This document shows positions 1 through 11,392 of a stretch of 64,000 nt of DNA, one piece after another (the stretch's first letter is position 1; every line of letters starts with the position of its first letter). Below the pieces are notes generated by a model. That model was given only the letters and a program-made list of their open reading frames with translations. It had not been told where the DNA came from and ran no database searches. Made by a program: the position numbers and the translations under genes. The stretch lies in assembly GCA_022009975.1 (NCBI GenBank), contig CP091733.1, forward strand, positions 1,381,001-1,445,000, written 5' to 3'. The DNA is from Phocaeicola vulgatus (lineage in GTDB: Bacteria > Bacteroidota > Bacteroidia > Bacteroidales > Tannerellaceae).

Positions 1-710
1 GCCACATCAAAGGTTCGTTTACCGGAGCCATTGAGAACAAGACCGGAGCATTCGTGATGGCACAAGGTGGAACCATCTTCTTGGACGAAATAGGCAACCT
101 CACCTACGAAGTGCAAGTCCAGTTGCTGCGTGCCCTTCAAGAGCGCAAAGTCCGCCCGGTCGGGAGCAATCAAGAAATCGCCATAAATGTCCGCCTGGTC
201 TCGGCGACCAATGAGAATCTGCGCCAAGCTATCGAAAAAGGAGAATTCAGGGAAGACTTGTATCATCGCATCAACGAGTTCACCATTCATATCCCGGACA
301 TTCGGGAACGGCATGAAGACCTGCCCATATTCGCCAACCATTTCTTGGACATGGCGAACAACGAGCTGAAGAAAGAAATCATCGGTTTCGATGCGGAAAC
401 CATCCGGCTCTTCCAATCCTACTCATGGCCGGGCAATCTCCGGCAAATGAAAAATGTCATCCGATATGCCACGCTCCTTGCCAAAGGCCGCTATATCACA
501 CGTGCCGAACTGCCGGAGGAAATCTTGGCGGAAGTCGCTTCGCAAAAGAGCAACCAAGGAGCCACTCCGCTAAAGGACGAATCGCATGAAATAGCCATGA
601 TAAGGAAGGCTTTGGAAGAGTGCAACAACAACAAAACCAAAACAGCCCAGCTGTTGGGAATCGACCGTAAGACGCTCTACAATAAAATGAAACTGTATAG
701 GATGGAATAA
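1..710 (+). CDS. Sigma-54 dependent response regulator, C-terminal part
   Basis: The frame enters from the left edge, with its first full codon at position 3. It is the end of an NtrC/AtoC-type enhancer-binding protein that drives sigma-54 RNA polymerase. Visible in order: GSFTGA, a variant of the GAFTGA loop that touches sigma-54; the Walker B segment GGTIFLDEIGNL; the arginine-finger region FREDLYHRI; the sensor II motif WPGNLRQ; and a C-terminal Fis-type helix-turn-helix (KTAQLLGIDRKTLYNKM). The receiver domain and Walker A lie outside the window, so the partner kinase and target promoters are not visible. The stop is followed at 64 bp by an outer-membrane porin gene. Family assignment is secure. 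Confidence 0.95.
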   Translation, partial: HIKGSFTGAIENKTGAFVMAQGGTIFLDEIGNLTYEVQVQLLRALQERKVRPVGSNQEIAINVRLVSATNENLRQAIEKGEFREDLYHRINEFTIHIPDIRERHEDLPIFANHFLDMANNELKKEIIGFDAETIRLFQSYSWPGNLRQMKNVIRYATLLAKGRYITRAELPEEILAEVASQKSNQGATPLKDESHEIAMIRKALEECNNNKTKTAQLLGIDRKTLYNKMKLYRME

Positions 711-759
711 GGCGAAGAGGAAATTTAGGCAAAACGACGTATAAATCGAGATTTTTGTG

Positions 760-767
760 TAAGTTTG
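760..767 (+). promoter_or_regulatory. Candidate -7 promoter element of the porin gene
   Basis: TAAGTTTG matches the Bacteroidetes -7 consensus TAnnTTTG. No clear TTTG is seen 19-20 bp upstream. It lies only 6 bp before the porin ATG at 774, which would give an almost leaderless transcript. Confidence 0.4.
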
Positions 768-773
768 CAGCCG

Positions 774-2854
774 ATGAAACGTAAATTATTTTTTCTGATT
801 ATAATACTTTTTCCCATCTGCCTTTCTGCACAAACGGGCAGAAGGGGCAATAAGAGCGGTGGATTTTCCCTTTCCAACCTATCATCAGGCACCAACAAAG
901 TTGCCGACAGCCTCTTGGTCGTTGATAGCACGGAATGGAAAAGCAGGCAAATCATGGCTTATCAGCTAAATTCTTATTTGGGCAACACCCAGCCTGCCGA
1001 ACTTGACACGAGCAAGTTGAACTCGGTAAACCGTTCGCTGATGGAAGGCAGGGGACTCGCTCTCGGCTATGTGGGGAACTTGGGGTCTCCGGCGCAAACC
1101 CGCATCTTCTCCGAACGGAAAGAGGCGAGGGATTTCGTCTTTGCCGATGCTTATGACTATTTTATCACCACTCCGCTCAATGCCAAATTCTATGACACCA
1201 AGTTGCCATTCACGGATGTGCTCTACACAACCGCTGGAGGAAGTACCAACAAAGAGGAGGAGTTGAAAGCATTATTATCTATCAATTTCGGGAAGAAAAT
1301 CAATGTGGGAGGCGACTTTGACTATATTTATGGCAGAGGATTCTATACTTCAAACGGAAACAAGCTGATCAGCTACCGCCTCTACGGAAGTTACCGTTCC
1401 GACCATTATGAGATGAATGCGTATGCGAGCAATTATAACTTCATCAACCACGAGAATGGAGGATTGAGGAATGATGCTGTCTTGACGCACCCGGAAGATT
1501 ATGCGGAAGGGAAAAAGAGATGGTGCCGAAAGATTATCCGGTTCTCTATAACGACGTATTTAACCGCGTCAAAGGAAAGCAATATTTCTTGACACACCGC
1601 TACAATTTGGGTTTTACCAAAACCCTGTTTGCCGGGGAAGATAATGAGCAAGATGTGTTTGTTCCCGTCTCAAGCATTATCCACACGATTTTATACGAAG
1701 ACAACCAACGCCGTTTCACCACGTCCGAAGGGACAAGCACGGCCATTGACACCCTGTTCAACCAAGGATATCCATTGAACTATGACGAGAAGCTGAACGA
1801 TGTATATAATTATTGGAGCTTGAAGAACACAATCGCCCTCTCCTTGCGCGAAGGTTTCCAAAACTGGGCAAAGTTCGGATTGACGGCATTCGTCAATTTG
1901 GAGAAGAGGCGTTTCCGGATGCAGGCGGAAAAACGGGAGAACCCTGATGAATTGATATTGGACCCCGATCATTCCATTTCGCAACCGTCTATCCGCGGAG
2001 CAGCAATCGCCACATACGACGAATTCTCGACCTATCTCGGTGCTGAGCTTTCCAAGCGCATGGGCAAATTAATCACCTATAACGCAATGGGAGAACTATG
2101 CATCGTCGGTGATGACGTGGGTGAATTCCGGGCAAACGGAGAGTTGCGCACCACCTTCAATTTATTCAAAAAGGAGGCGTATGTGCGGGCTTACGGAAGT
2201 TTAAAGAATATCACTCCCGCCTTCTTCCAAAGGCATTTCCATTCGAGGTATTATTGGTGGGACAAAGGGTTGAGCAATATCCAGCAATTCCGTGTCGGCG
2301 GGGAAGTGAATATCCAATCGACAGGAACAACACTGTCTGCCGATGTCGAAAGCATACAGAATTATGTCTATTACGGGAAAAGCGGGGAAGTGGAACAATT
2401 CGACAGCAACATACAAGTTGTGACGGCAAGGCTCAAGCAGAATTTTTCTTATCGTGCGTTGGGCTGGGAAAACGAATTGGCTTACCAAGTCAGCAGCCAA
2501 CAACACGTCTTGCCTTTGCCCGATTTAAGCTTATGTTCCAACCTCTATTTGAAGTTCAAGTTGGCAAAAGTATTGAGTGTGCAATTAGGAGCTGATGTGC
2601 ATTACCACACTTCCTATTTTGCGCCCTATTATCAACCGGCTACACAGCAATTCCAGATACAAGATGACGTGAAAATCGGCAATTACCCACTGATTAACGG
2701 GTATGCGAATTTTCATCTGAAACAAGCGCGCTTCTTTATCATGGCGTATAATTTAGGCAGCAAGTTCGTCAAACCCAACTATTTCTCATTGGCACATTAT
2801 CCATTGAATCCGATGATGCTGAAGATGGGCGTTGCTGTCCATTTCAACAATTAA
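774..2854 (+). CDS. Putative outer-membrane porin (Porin_10 type), one frameshift
   Basis: Start ATG 774 gives a signal peptide (MKRKLFFLIIILFPICLSAQ). The rest is rich in alternating aromatic/polar strands typical of a beta-barrel and matches the Bacteroidetes putative porin family, here about 693 residues after repair. The frame breaks near 1510-1520: upstream codons reach HPEDYAEGKKR and the protein continues one frame back with PVLYNDVFNRVKGKQYFLTHRYNLGF. One base is missing in the GGGAAAAAGAGA tract. The barrel ends with the usual C-terminal strand (LKMGVAVHFNN). The substrate is unknown. The gene sits between a sigma-54 regulator and a solute-binding protein that starts 9 bp after its stop, so those two may be co-transcribed. 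Confidence 0.85.
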
Positions 2855-2863
2855 TCCGTTTGT

Positions 2864-3688
2864 ATGAAAAAGTGGAAAAAACTATTCTGGATCTATCTTA
2901 TCCTGCTTGCGATGGTTGTTGTCACGATGTTCTCTCTCTGGGAATCGTCACATCAGCCGATTGTCCGTGATTATCCGGAGATAGAAAAAGAGGGCGTTCT
3001 GCGAGTGACGACGGAATACAGCCCGACCAGCTATTATATCGACGGAGATTCCATATTGGGTCTGCAATATGAATTGTGCCAAGCCATTGCCAAAGTGTCC
3101 GGATTGGAAGTCCAACTGAATTTGGAGATGAGCTTGACGAAGAGTTTCCAGGATTTAGAATCGGGGGAAATTGATGTCATCGCCCGGAATATCCCGATTA
3201 CAACGGAGAACAAAGAGCTTTATCTCTTCACTGACCCGATTTGGCTGAACAAGCAAGTATTGGTGCAACGGACTGAAAAGGCAAACGGTGGGATAAAACC
3301 CATCCACAACCAACTGATGCTCGGGCAAAAGACGCTCTATTTGCCCAAAGGTTCTCCTGCCCTGCTGCGCATCCATAACTTGGAAGAAGAGATTGGCGAC
3401 ACTATTTATACGCATGAAGACGAGCTCTACTCAGACGAGCAGCTCATCATCATGGTGGCAAAAGGAGATATCGACTTTGCCGTATGCGACCAGCAAAGCG
3501 CAAAAAAAATGAAGGAACGCTTCCCGCAAATAGACATATCCACAGACATCAGCTTTACCCAATTGCAATCTTGGGCAATCCGAAAAGAGAGTCCGATTTT
3601 GTTAGATAGCTTGAATTTATGGCTGAGAAAAGCAAAAGAGAGCGATAATTTCAAGAAAATATTCCAACATTATTATAAAAAGAAATAA
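2864..3688 (+). CDS. Membrane-anchored solute-binding protein (SBP family 3, MltF-like N-terminal half)
   Basis: A 274-residue protein with one N-terminal membrane segment (residues about 8-25, LFWIYLILLAMVVVTMFSLW), followed by a family-3 periplasmic solute-binding fold: GVLRVTTEYSPTSYY opening, LGLQYELCQAIAK, and GEIDVIARNIPIT. It resembles the sensor half of the lytic transglycosylase MltF, but no transglycosylase domain follows, so it cannot be called a murein hydrolase. It probably binds an amino acid or muropeptide-like ligand in the periplasm. It lies 9 bp after the porin stop, suggesting a shared transcript. No ABC transporter partner is present. Ligand and role are unknown. Confidence 0.8.
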   Translation: MKKWKKLFWIYLILLAMVVVTMFSLWESSHQPIVRDYPEIEKEGVLRVTTEYSPTSYYIDGDSILGLQYELCQAIAKVSGLEVQLNLEMSLTKSFQDLESGEIDVIARNIPITTENKELYLFTDPIWLNKQVLVQRTEKANGGIKPIHNQLMLGQKTLYLPKGSPALLRIHNLEEEIGDTIYTHEDELYSDEQLIIMVAKGDIDFAVCDQQSAKKMKERFPQIDISTDISFTQLQSWAIRKESPILLDSLNLWLRKAKESDNFKKIFQHYYKKK

Positions 3689-3724
3689 ATATCGTATCTT
3701 TATAGCACTATTACCAAATAGATC

Positions 3725-4929
3725 ATGAGATTTGACGAACTATATTTAGAAGATGCAATCTTGGATGGTTTAGATGCTATGAACTTCCAAGAAGCAACAC
3801 CCATCCAAGAACAAACCATTCCGGTCATCTTGGAAGGGAAAGACTTAATCGCCTGTGCCCAAACGGGAACAGGGAAACTGCGGCATACGTCTTGCCTATC
3901 ATAAACGAACTTAGCAAAGGCAATCATCCGGAAAATTCTGTTAATGCAGTCATCATGGCTCCAACACGGGAATTGGCATTACAGATCGACCAACAGATAG
4001 AAGGGTTTACATATTATGTCCCCATTTCAGCCGTCGCCATTTATGGAGGCACTGACGGAATCGCATGGGAACAACAACGAAGGGGCTTGGAAATGGGCGC
4101 GGACATTGTGATTGCAACTCCAGGCAGATTGCTCTCTTATATAAAATTGGGAGTAGTAGACCTCTCTTCCGTATCGTTTTTTGTACTGGATGAAGCGGAC
4201 CGTATGCTCGACATGGGATTCTATGATGACATCATGCAAGTCTATAACCAGTTGCCACGCACTTGCCAAACGGTTATGTTTTCTGCAACGATGCCACCGA
4301 AAATAAGGACGTTGGCCAACCACATCCTGAAGAATCCAGAAGAGGTGGAAATAGCTATTTCACGTCCGAGGGAATCCATCATGCAGACAGCATACATCTG
4401 CTACAATATGCAAAAGGTCAAGATTATCGAGGATCTTTTCAGCACTTCCCGTCCGAAGAGGGTGATTATCTTCTCTTCCTCCAAGATGAACGTGAAGGAT
4501 TTGGCTAAGACTTTGAAACGGCAAAAGTTCAATGTCGAAGAGATGCACTCCGACTTGGAACAATCAAAGCGTGAAGAGGTCATGAGGGATTTCAAGAACG
4601 GAAAGATTGATATTTTGGTCGCAACTGACGTGGTCGCACGAGGCATTGACATCACAGACATCCGGCTGGTCATCAATTTTGACATTCCGCATGATCCGGA
4701 AGACTATGTCCACCGCATCGGCAGGACTGCACGTGGCACAGATGGCGAAGGATTGGCTATCACTTTTGTCGCACCCGAAGAGCAGACAGCATTTAAGAAG
4801 ATTGAGGATTTCTTAGGGAAAGAGGTCTATAAGATCCCTGTTGATTCCAAATTTGGTGCTGTTCCTGAATATACTCCGGATGTGTCGCACAAGAAACGTG
4901 GAAGAAAGCCCAAAAGCTATCATAGGTAA
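3725..4929 (+). CDS. DEAD-box ATP-dependent RNA helicase, one frameshift
   Basis: After repair it is a 401-residue DEAD-box RNA helicase. Order of motifs: Q motif (FQEATPIQEQTIPVIL), Walker A AQTGTGK, Ia APTRELALQ, DEAD box VLDEADRMLD, SAT motif SATMPP, motif V VATDVVARGID, and motif VI YVHRIGRTAR. The C-terminus is a short basic tail (KKRGRKPKSYHR). The frame breaks just after Walker A at about 3878: the codons should read GGG AAA ACT GCG for GKTA, but one A of the A4 run is missing, so the N-terminal 50 residues and the rest are in different frames. Enzymes of this type unwind rRNA and mRNA structure in ribosome assembly and cold adaptation; the exact paralogue cannot be told. Confidence 0.93.
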
Positions 4930-4949
4930 TTATTCAAATAACAAATGGT

Positions 4950-4976
4950 GCGGATTTGCCATTTAGACAAATCCGC
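4950..4976 (+). terminator. Hairpin after the DEAD-box helicase gene
   Basis: A 9-bp perfect inverted repeat, GCGGATTTG and CAAATCCGC, separated by 9 nt. It lies between the helicase stop (4929) and the next ATG (4999). No U tract follows, so it is either a weak terminator or an mRNA-stabilising hairpin. Confidence 0.45.
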
Positions 4977-4998
4977 CGCCATATAAACACTATTCCTT

Positions 4999-6651
4999 AT
5001 GAACAACCGATTTTTAGGATTAATAGAGACAAGCGTTAAAGCCCACTGGAATTTGCCCGTTTTTTCCGACATCGGTGGGAAAAGCTATCTATACAAAGAT
5101 TTTGCAGCGGAAATGGAGAAGCTGCACATAATCATGGAAAAAGCGGGGATAAAACCTGAGGACAAATTAGCTGTTGTCGGAGTCAACTCCGCCAATTGGG
5201 CTATCTGCTTTTTCAGCATTCTGACATACGGAGCGGCGGCAGTGCCCATTCTCCATGAATTCAACACGGATAATATCCATCACATCATCAACCATGCCGA
5301 AGCCAAGGTACTATTTGTATCTTCTTCTTCCTGGAAACAGTTGCAAATATCAGCCATTCCCAATGTCCGGTTAATCATCTTTATTGACGATTTATCCTTG
5401 GTTTACACGACTTCACCGGAAGTGGAGGAAGCCATGGGCAAATTGCCTCAGCTGTTTGCACAGAAATATCCTGTGTTCACACCGGATTCTATCCATTATT
5501 ATATCGAGCAACCGGATGATTTGGCTCTATTAAGTTATACTTCCGGGACGACCAGTTCATCAAAAGGGGTCATGATTCCTTTCCGCAGCATTTGGAGCAA
5601 TACTCTCTTTGCGGCAGACAATCTTCATTTCATCCATAAAGGAGACAACATCGTGTGCCTGCTTCCTATGGCGCACATGTATGGATTGGCTTTTGAAGTT
5701 TTGAACTCGGTCAATAAAGGTTGCCATATCCATTTCATCAAAGGGAAACCGACTCCGATAACGGTGATGAATGCGTTTAAAGAGTATCGCCCGACGCTTA
5801 TCTTGTCTGTTCCTTTGATTATTGAGAAAATCGTGAGGGACAGAATATTCCCGAAGATAAACAAGCCAGTCATCCAACTCTTGTTGCATTTTCCTGTCGT
5901 TGGAAATCTTATCCGCAAACGAATCAAAAAAGAGATGGAAGCGGCTTTTGGCGGCCAATTTGAAGAAATCGTATTGGGCGGTGCGGCATTGAACAAAGAG
6001 GTCGAGCAATTCCTCCACTCCATCCATTTCCGCTACACGGTCGGTTACGGAATGACTGAATGCGGACCGCTAATTTCCTATGCACAGTGGGACAAATTCA
6101 AACCCGGTTCGGTAGGATGTGTGGTTGACCGCATGGAAGTGCGCATAGATTCCGACAATCCCCAGAAGAAAGTCGGAGAAGTCTGGGTGCGGGGAACTAA
6201 TAATATGTTAGGATATTACAAGAACCAAGAAGCCACCAATGCAGTCATGGGAGCAGATGGTTGGATGAACACAGGAGATTTGGAATCATTGACGAAGATG
6301 GATTCTTATTTCTCCGTGGAAGAAGCAAGACGATGATTTTAAGTGCGAACGGACAAAATATTTATCCGGAAGAGATTGAGAACAAGCTGAACAGCCTTCC
6401 TTTGGTCGCTGAATCACTGGTCGTTTCTGATGGCAGAAAGCTGACGGCTCTCATTTATCCAGATTGGGCAAAGATAAAAGAGGAAGAGATGACTGACGAG
6501 CAATTGAACCATGTAATGAAGCAATATATTTCCCAAGTAAACAATAGCATTCCTCGCTATTGCAAGATTTCTTCATTTAAATTGCGGGAGAATGACTTTG
6601 AAAACTCCTAAACGCAGCATCAAGCGATATCTTTATCAATCGGAATTATAA
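4999..6651 (+). CDS. Long-chain fatty acid CoA ligase-like AMP-forming enzyme, two frameshifts
   Basis: An ANL-superfamily acyl-adenylate enzyme, about 551 residues after repair. It activates a fatty acid with ATP and loads it on CoA. Signature motifs are the P-loop LLSYTSGTTSSSKGVM, the A5 motif GYGMTECGPLISY, and the A7/A8 region GWMNTGDL...GIIDEDGFLFLRGRSKTMI. Two breaks occur. Near 6282 a G is missing (GATTTGGGAATC should encode DLGI). Near 6601 an A run is two short, so the apparent stop at 6611 is false and the usual family ending KTPKRSIKRYLYQSEL follows to the TAA at 6649-6651. It is followed 33 bp later by rhaB, but no functional link is evident. Confidence 0.88.
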
Positions 6652-6684
6652 ACAAGAAATATCTTCATTTACAACACCATTTAT

Positions 6685-8166
6685 ATGAACATGAATACAT
6701 TTTTATCTTTTGACATCGGAGCCTCAAGTGGTCGGGCTGTCTTGATTTCATTCAAAGAGAAACAGTTTGAAATGAGAGAGATCCACCGTTTCACTAACCG
6801 TATTTTAGAGATGCATGGAAGATTTTATTGGGACATCTTTCATATTTACTCCGAATTAAAAGAAGCGTTGAAAATATGCGGGAAAGAGCAACTTTCCATC
6901 TCTTCAATCGGAATTGACACGTGGGGTGTGGATTTCGGTTATATCGGAAAAGATGGTGTCTTGTTAGGATTGCCCCGTGCTTACCGCGACCCTTATACCA
7001 ATGGAGCAACGGAGTCCTTCTTTAAAAACAAGATGGAAAAGGAAGAGGTATATAAACGGACAGGTATTCAAATTATGGATATCAACAGCTTGTTCCAGTT
7101 ATATCGGGCAAACGAACAGAATTATACTCCATTCCAAAAGGCGGATAAAGCTTTGTTCATCCCCGATTTGCTCTCTTATATGCTGACAGGCAAAATGGTC
7201 TGTGAATACACGGAAGCGTCCACTTCGCAAATAGTCAATCCTGTTACCAAGCAGATGGACAAAGAGTTATTGAACGCAACTGGCGCAAAAGAGGACCTTT
7301 TCCCTCCTATCGTCATGCCGGGAACAAAAGTGGGCACTTTGACAGCGGCCTTAGCTGAAGAAACCGGAGTCGGAGAAGTCCCTGTGATTGCTGTTGCCGG
7401 ACATGACACGGCATCTGCCGTCGCAGCCGTCCCCACGACCAACAGAGAGTTTGCTTACTTGAGTAGTGGCACATGGAGTCTAATGGGCATCGAATCAGAA
7501 GAGCCTATCATCAATGAGAAATCCTATCAACTTAACTTCACGAATGAAGGTGGAATCGACGGAACCATCCGCTTCTTGAAGAATATCACAGGCATGTGGC
7601 TCTTGGAGCGGTGCAAAGATGAGTGGAAGCAGGAAGGAACTGATTATTCATACGGGGAACTGATTGAATTGATGCACAAAGAGAAAGTTTTCCGAAGCTT
7701 CGTCAATCCCAATGCCAACTGCTTCGCCAATCCCGCCAATATGCAGAAAGCCATTGCGGATTATTGCAGAAAAACCGAACAACCAGTTCCGGAAACCGTT
7801 GGGCAATTTGTCCGCTGTATTTTCGAGAGCTTGGCATTCAGCTACCGCACTGTTTTATACACATTGAAAGAGATGGCAAAATTCCCAATCAAGCGCTTGC
7901 ACATCATCGGCGGAGGAGCTAAGAATGACTTCCTTAACCAGTTGATTGCGAATGTCATCAAATTAGATGTTGTTGCCGGGCCATCGGAAGCTACTGCCAT
8001 CGGAAACGGATTGATGCAGGCACGAAGCGCAGGATTGGTCAGCAACCGCTGGGAAATGCGCAAGATGATTTTATCCAGCTTCTCTCCTAAGATTTTCGTG
8101 CCTCAAGGCGATGCCAAAGAGTATGACCTGGCTTACGATAAATTCTTACGAACGACTACATTATAA
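6685..8166 (+). CDS. rhaB: L-rhamnulokinase
   Basis: Intact 493-residue sugar kinase of the FGGY family. It phosphorylates L-rhamnulose to L-rhamnulose-1-phosphate with ATP in the cytoplasm. The N-terminal phosphate-1 motif SFDIGASSGRAV, the IDTWGVDFGY sugar-site segment, AGHDTASAV and the late HIIGGGAKNDFLNQL adenosine motif are all present. ATG 6685 is used; an internal ATG at 6691 is also possible. The isomerase rhaA starts 37 bp downstream on the same strand and a GH78 rhamnosidase follows, so this is a rhamnose catabolic block. The aldolase (rhaD), permease (rhaT) and AraC-type regulator usually found with it are not in this window. Confidence 0.96.
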   Translation: MNMNTFLSFDIGASSGRAVLISFKEKQFEMREIHRFTNRILEMHGRFYWDIFHIYSELKEALKICGKEQLSISSIGIDTWGVDFGYIGKDGVLLGLPRAYRDPYTNGATESFFKNKMEKEEVYKRTGIQIMDINSLFQLYRANEQNYTPFQKADKALFIPDLLSYMLTGKMVCEYTEASTSQIVNPVTKQMDKELLNATGAKEDLFPPIVMPGTKVGTLTAALAEETGVGEVPVIAVAGHDTASAVAAVPTTNREFAYLSSGTWSLMGIESEEPIINEKSYQLNFTNEGGIDGTIRFLKNITGMWLLERCKDEWKQEGTDYSYGELIELMHKEKVFRSFVNPNANCFANPANMQKAIADYCRKTEQPVPETVGQFVRCIFESLAFSYRTVLYTLKEMAKFPIKRLHIIGGGAKNDFLNQLIANVIKLDVVAGPSEATAIGNGLMQARSAGLVSNRWEMRKMILSSFSPKIFVPQGDAKEYDLAYDKFLRTTTL

Positions 8167-8203
8167 ACAATAGATAAAGCAGAACAATATATAAATCATT
8201 ATC

Positions 8204-9462
8204 ATGACAAACGAAAAGAACATTTTAACAGCTTATAAAATAGCCCAAGAGCGTTATGGCTCATTAGGCGTTGACACGGAAAAAGCAATGGAACAACTGC
8301 AACACATCGCATTGTCCTTGCATTGCTGGCAAACAGACGATGTAACCGGATTCGAGAATTTGGGCGGTTCATTAACCGGAGGCATCCAAGTGACTGGCAA
8401 TTATCCCGGACGTGCCCGCACGATTGATGAAGTGCGAGCCGACGCAGTCAAAGTCACAAGCCTCATTCCAGGCAAGCATCGTTTCAATCTTCATGCCATT
8501 TATGGGGACTTCCAAGGCAAAGTGGTGAACCGCAACGAAATTGAGCCCGAGCATTTCACCAGTTGGATGCAATGGGCGAAAGAAAACGGACTGAAGTTGG
8601 ATTTTAACAGCACCTCTTTCTCCCACCCGAAGAGCGGGAACTTGACATTGGCGAATCCGGATGAATCTATCCGCCGTTTCTGGATAGAACACACCGAACG
8701 CTGCCGTTGGATCAGTGAGGAGATGGGAAAATTCCAAAACGCCCCCTGCATCATGAACTTGTGGATTCACGATGGAAGCAAAGAAATCCCAGCTAACCGC
8801 CTGAAGTACCGCCAAATTTTGGAGAAGTCGTTGGATGAAATATTTGCCACGAAATACCAAAACATGAAGGATTGCATCGAAGCGAAACTATTCGGCATCG
8901 GATTGGAAAGTTACACGGTTGGTTCATACGATTTCTATTTGGGTTATGGCGTGAAGAACCAAAAGATGGTGACATTGGACACCGGGCATTTCCATCTGAC
9001 GGAGAGCATTGCCGACAAGATTTCCTGTTTGTTGCTATTCACTCCGGAAATCATGTTGCATGTCAGCCGTCCAATCCGTTGGGACAGCGACCATGTAGTT
9101 ATATTGAATGATGAATTGATGGATTTATCCCGTGAATTGGTGCGCTGCGATGCTTTGAACCGTGTGCACATCGGTTTGGATTATTTTGATGCAACTATCA
9201 ACCGAATAGGAGCTTATGTCATCGGCATCCGAGCCACCCAAAAAGCATTATTGCAAGCTTTGTTAGAGCCTCACACGCAATTGGCAAACTATGAAGCGAC
9301 CGAGCAATTGTTCCAACGCCTTGCTTGCAAGAAGAGGCAAAAAGTTTGCCTTGGAATGCAGTTTGGGATATGTTCTGCCTCAAAAACAATGTACCGGCAG
9401 GAGAAGATTATATAAAAGACATCGAGAAATATGAAGCTGAAATAACCAGCAAACGAGGTTGA
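8204..9462 (+). CDS. rhaA: L-rhamnose isomerase, C-terminal frameshift
   Basis: Catalyses the reversible conversion of L-rhamnose to L-rhamnulose using a divalent metal. The protein matches the family from YKIAQERYGSLGVDTEKAM at the start through the metal-site segment ...LGYGVKNQKMVTLDTGHFH. The frame breaks near 9331: CTTGCTTGCAAGGAAGAGGCA is expected (LACKEEA) but one G is missing. After repair the usual ending NNVPAGEDYIKDIEKYEAE is restored and the stop is at 9460-9462, giving 419 residues, the normal family length. It is downstream of rhaB and 32 bp before the signal-peptide ATG of the rhamnosidase, probably one operon. Confidence 0.94.
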
Positions 9463-9494
9463 TTGCAAAAGATCTCATGCTAAACAAATATAGA

Positions 9495-11247
9495 ATGAAA
9501 AACTTTTGGCTTGTAGCACTGACTTTCTTGGGAATCACCTCCTTGTCAGCCCAGCAAAAAGATGTCCGAACACGTGAATACATTACCCCGGTACGGATAA
9601 TGTGGCAACAAGACAGCGAACAGATTACTGGAATAGAGAACCTTTTAAGACCTGGAAATGGACAAGCAGACTTAACCAATCAATATATGTCTGTATGGAA
9701 AGGGAGCAAAGGCAAGCGCCCCGCCATATTAGTTGATTTCGGAAAAGAAATGCATGGAGGCATCCAATTAGTAACCGGGATGCCAGCCAGCCACTCTCCT
9801 GTCCATGTAAGGGTTCGCTTAGGGGAATCCGTAAGCGAAGCAATGTGTGATATTGATGGGAAAAACGGTGCAACCAATGACCACGCCATGCGCGACATGA
9901 TTGTGGAAGTTCCTTGGTTAGGAGTCACAGAAACAGGAAATTCCGGATTCCGTTTTGCTCGTATCGACTTATTAGATGACACCTTAGACTTACATCTGAA
10001 AGAAATCAGAGCTATCTCTATCTATAGAGACATTCCTTATAAAGGTTCGTTTATCTGTAATGACCAACGTCTGAATGAAATCTGGAAAACCGGTGCCTAT
10101 ACTGTCCATTTGAATATGCAAGACTACATTTGGGATGGCATCAAGAGAGACCGGTTGGTATGGATTGGGGATTTACACCCTGAAGTGATGACGGTCAATT
10201 CCGTGTTCGGATATAACGAAGTCATTCCAAAAAGTCTGGATTTGGCTCGAGACATCACACCTCTGCCGAATTGGATCAGTGGCATGAGCCCCTATTCAAT
10301 TTGGTGGCTTCTCATTCAAAAAGATTGGTACTACTACCAAGGTGATATGAACTATTTAAAGCTGCAGAAAGAATACATTACCGGATTACTGAAACTATTA
10401 ATCAGTAAAATAGACAATAACGGTCGTGAACGTCTGAAAGAAGGACGCTTCTTGGACTGGCCATCCAGTGAAAATCCGATGGCAATCGATGCAGGGCTTC
10501 AAGCATTGATGTCAATGGGTATGAATGCAGGAGAAACACTTTGTTCCATTTTAGGAGAAAATGAATTGGCTGCACAGTGTAAAGAGAGAGCAGAAATGCT
10601 AAAGAAAGCTGCAAACGAAGTGATTACCCCACTTATTCAATCCAGGAAAGCCGACAGAACCTGGAATGAAACAAGCAGCAGCACTGCTTAGCCTTGCCGG
10701 TCTAATGAATCCGCAAGAAGCCGAACAAAAGTTCCTTTCGGTAGATGGTGCACATGGATTCTCTACTTTTTATGGATATTACATGCTTTGTGCAATGGCT
10801 AAAGCAGGAAATTACCAAGGAGCTTTAGATCAAATCCGTTCATTTTGGGGAGGAATGTTAGATATGGGTGCTACCTCGTTTTGGGAAGATTTCAATCTTA
10901 ACTGGATGGAAAATGCAGGTCGAATCGATGAATTTGTTCCAGAAGGTAAAAAAGACATCCATAGAGATTATGGCGATTATTGCTACAAAGGATTCCGCCA
11001 CAGTTTATGTCATGGATGGGCTTCCGGACCAACCTCTTGGTTAACCGAGTATGTTTTAGGAGTGCAAATAGTAGAGCCAGGAGCAAAAGTAGTTCGCATC
11101 GCACCTCACTTGGGCGATTTGGAATGGGCGGAAGGAACCTTCCCTACTCCTAACGGCATCATAAAAATCCATCATAAAAAGCAAAAAGACGGAACTATCT
11201 ATTCACATATAGAAGCACCTGCCGGCACAACAGTCTTGCGCCAGTAA
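9495..11247 (+). CDS. GH78 alpha-L-rhamnosidase-like protein, one frameshift
   Basis: Start ATG 9495 gives a signal peptide (MKNFWLVALTFLGITSLSAQQ), so the enzyme is exported. After repair it is about 584 residues. The segment IWDGIKRDRLVWIGDLHPE matches the catalytic-region signature of GH78 rhamnosidases (D-x2-R-D/E-R-x2-W-x-G-D), and an (alpha/alpha)6 barrel sequence follows, with WAEGTFPTPNG near the C-terminal beta-sandwich. The frame changes near 10665-10680 around the tract GGAATGAAACAAGC, either two bases missing or one extra; downstream continues KQAAALLSLAGLMN. Placed directly after rhaB-rhaA, it probably releases L-rhamnose from plant or bacterial polysaccharide for that pathway. 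It is shorter than many GH78 enzymes, lacking the extra N-terminal sandwich domains. Confidence 0.82.
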
Positions 11248-11258
11248 GCCAGCTTGTC

Positions 11259-11301
11259 TTATCTTAAGTCCAACAGGTATATCCTGCTGGACTTAAGATA
11301 A
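11259..11301 (+). terminator. Hairpin terminator after the rhamnose genes
   Basis: A 19-bp near-perfect inverted repeat (arms starting TTATCTTAAGTCC and ending GGACTTAAGATAA, one mismatch) with a TATAT loop, directly after the rhamnosidase stop. It also reads well on the minus strand. Confidence 0.8.
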
Positions 11302-11392
11302 TTCATTATTATATTACACATTGACGAAGTCTGGAGGCATAAAAGTAACTTATCCTCGTTTATTCCTATCTCAACCTTCCCACGCATATTTG

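Noticed and set aside
2864..3688. Calling the solute-binding protein a membrane-bound lytic transglycosylase MltF
   Set aside because: The C-terminal transglycosylase domain is absent.
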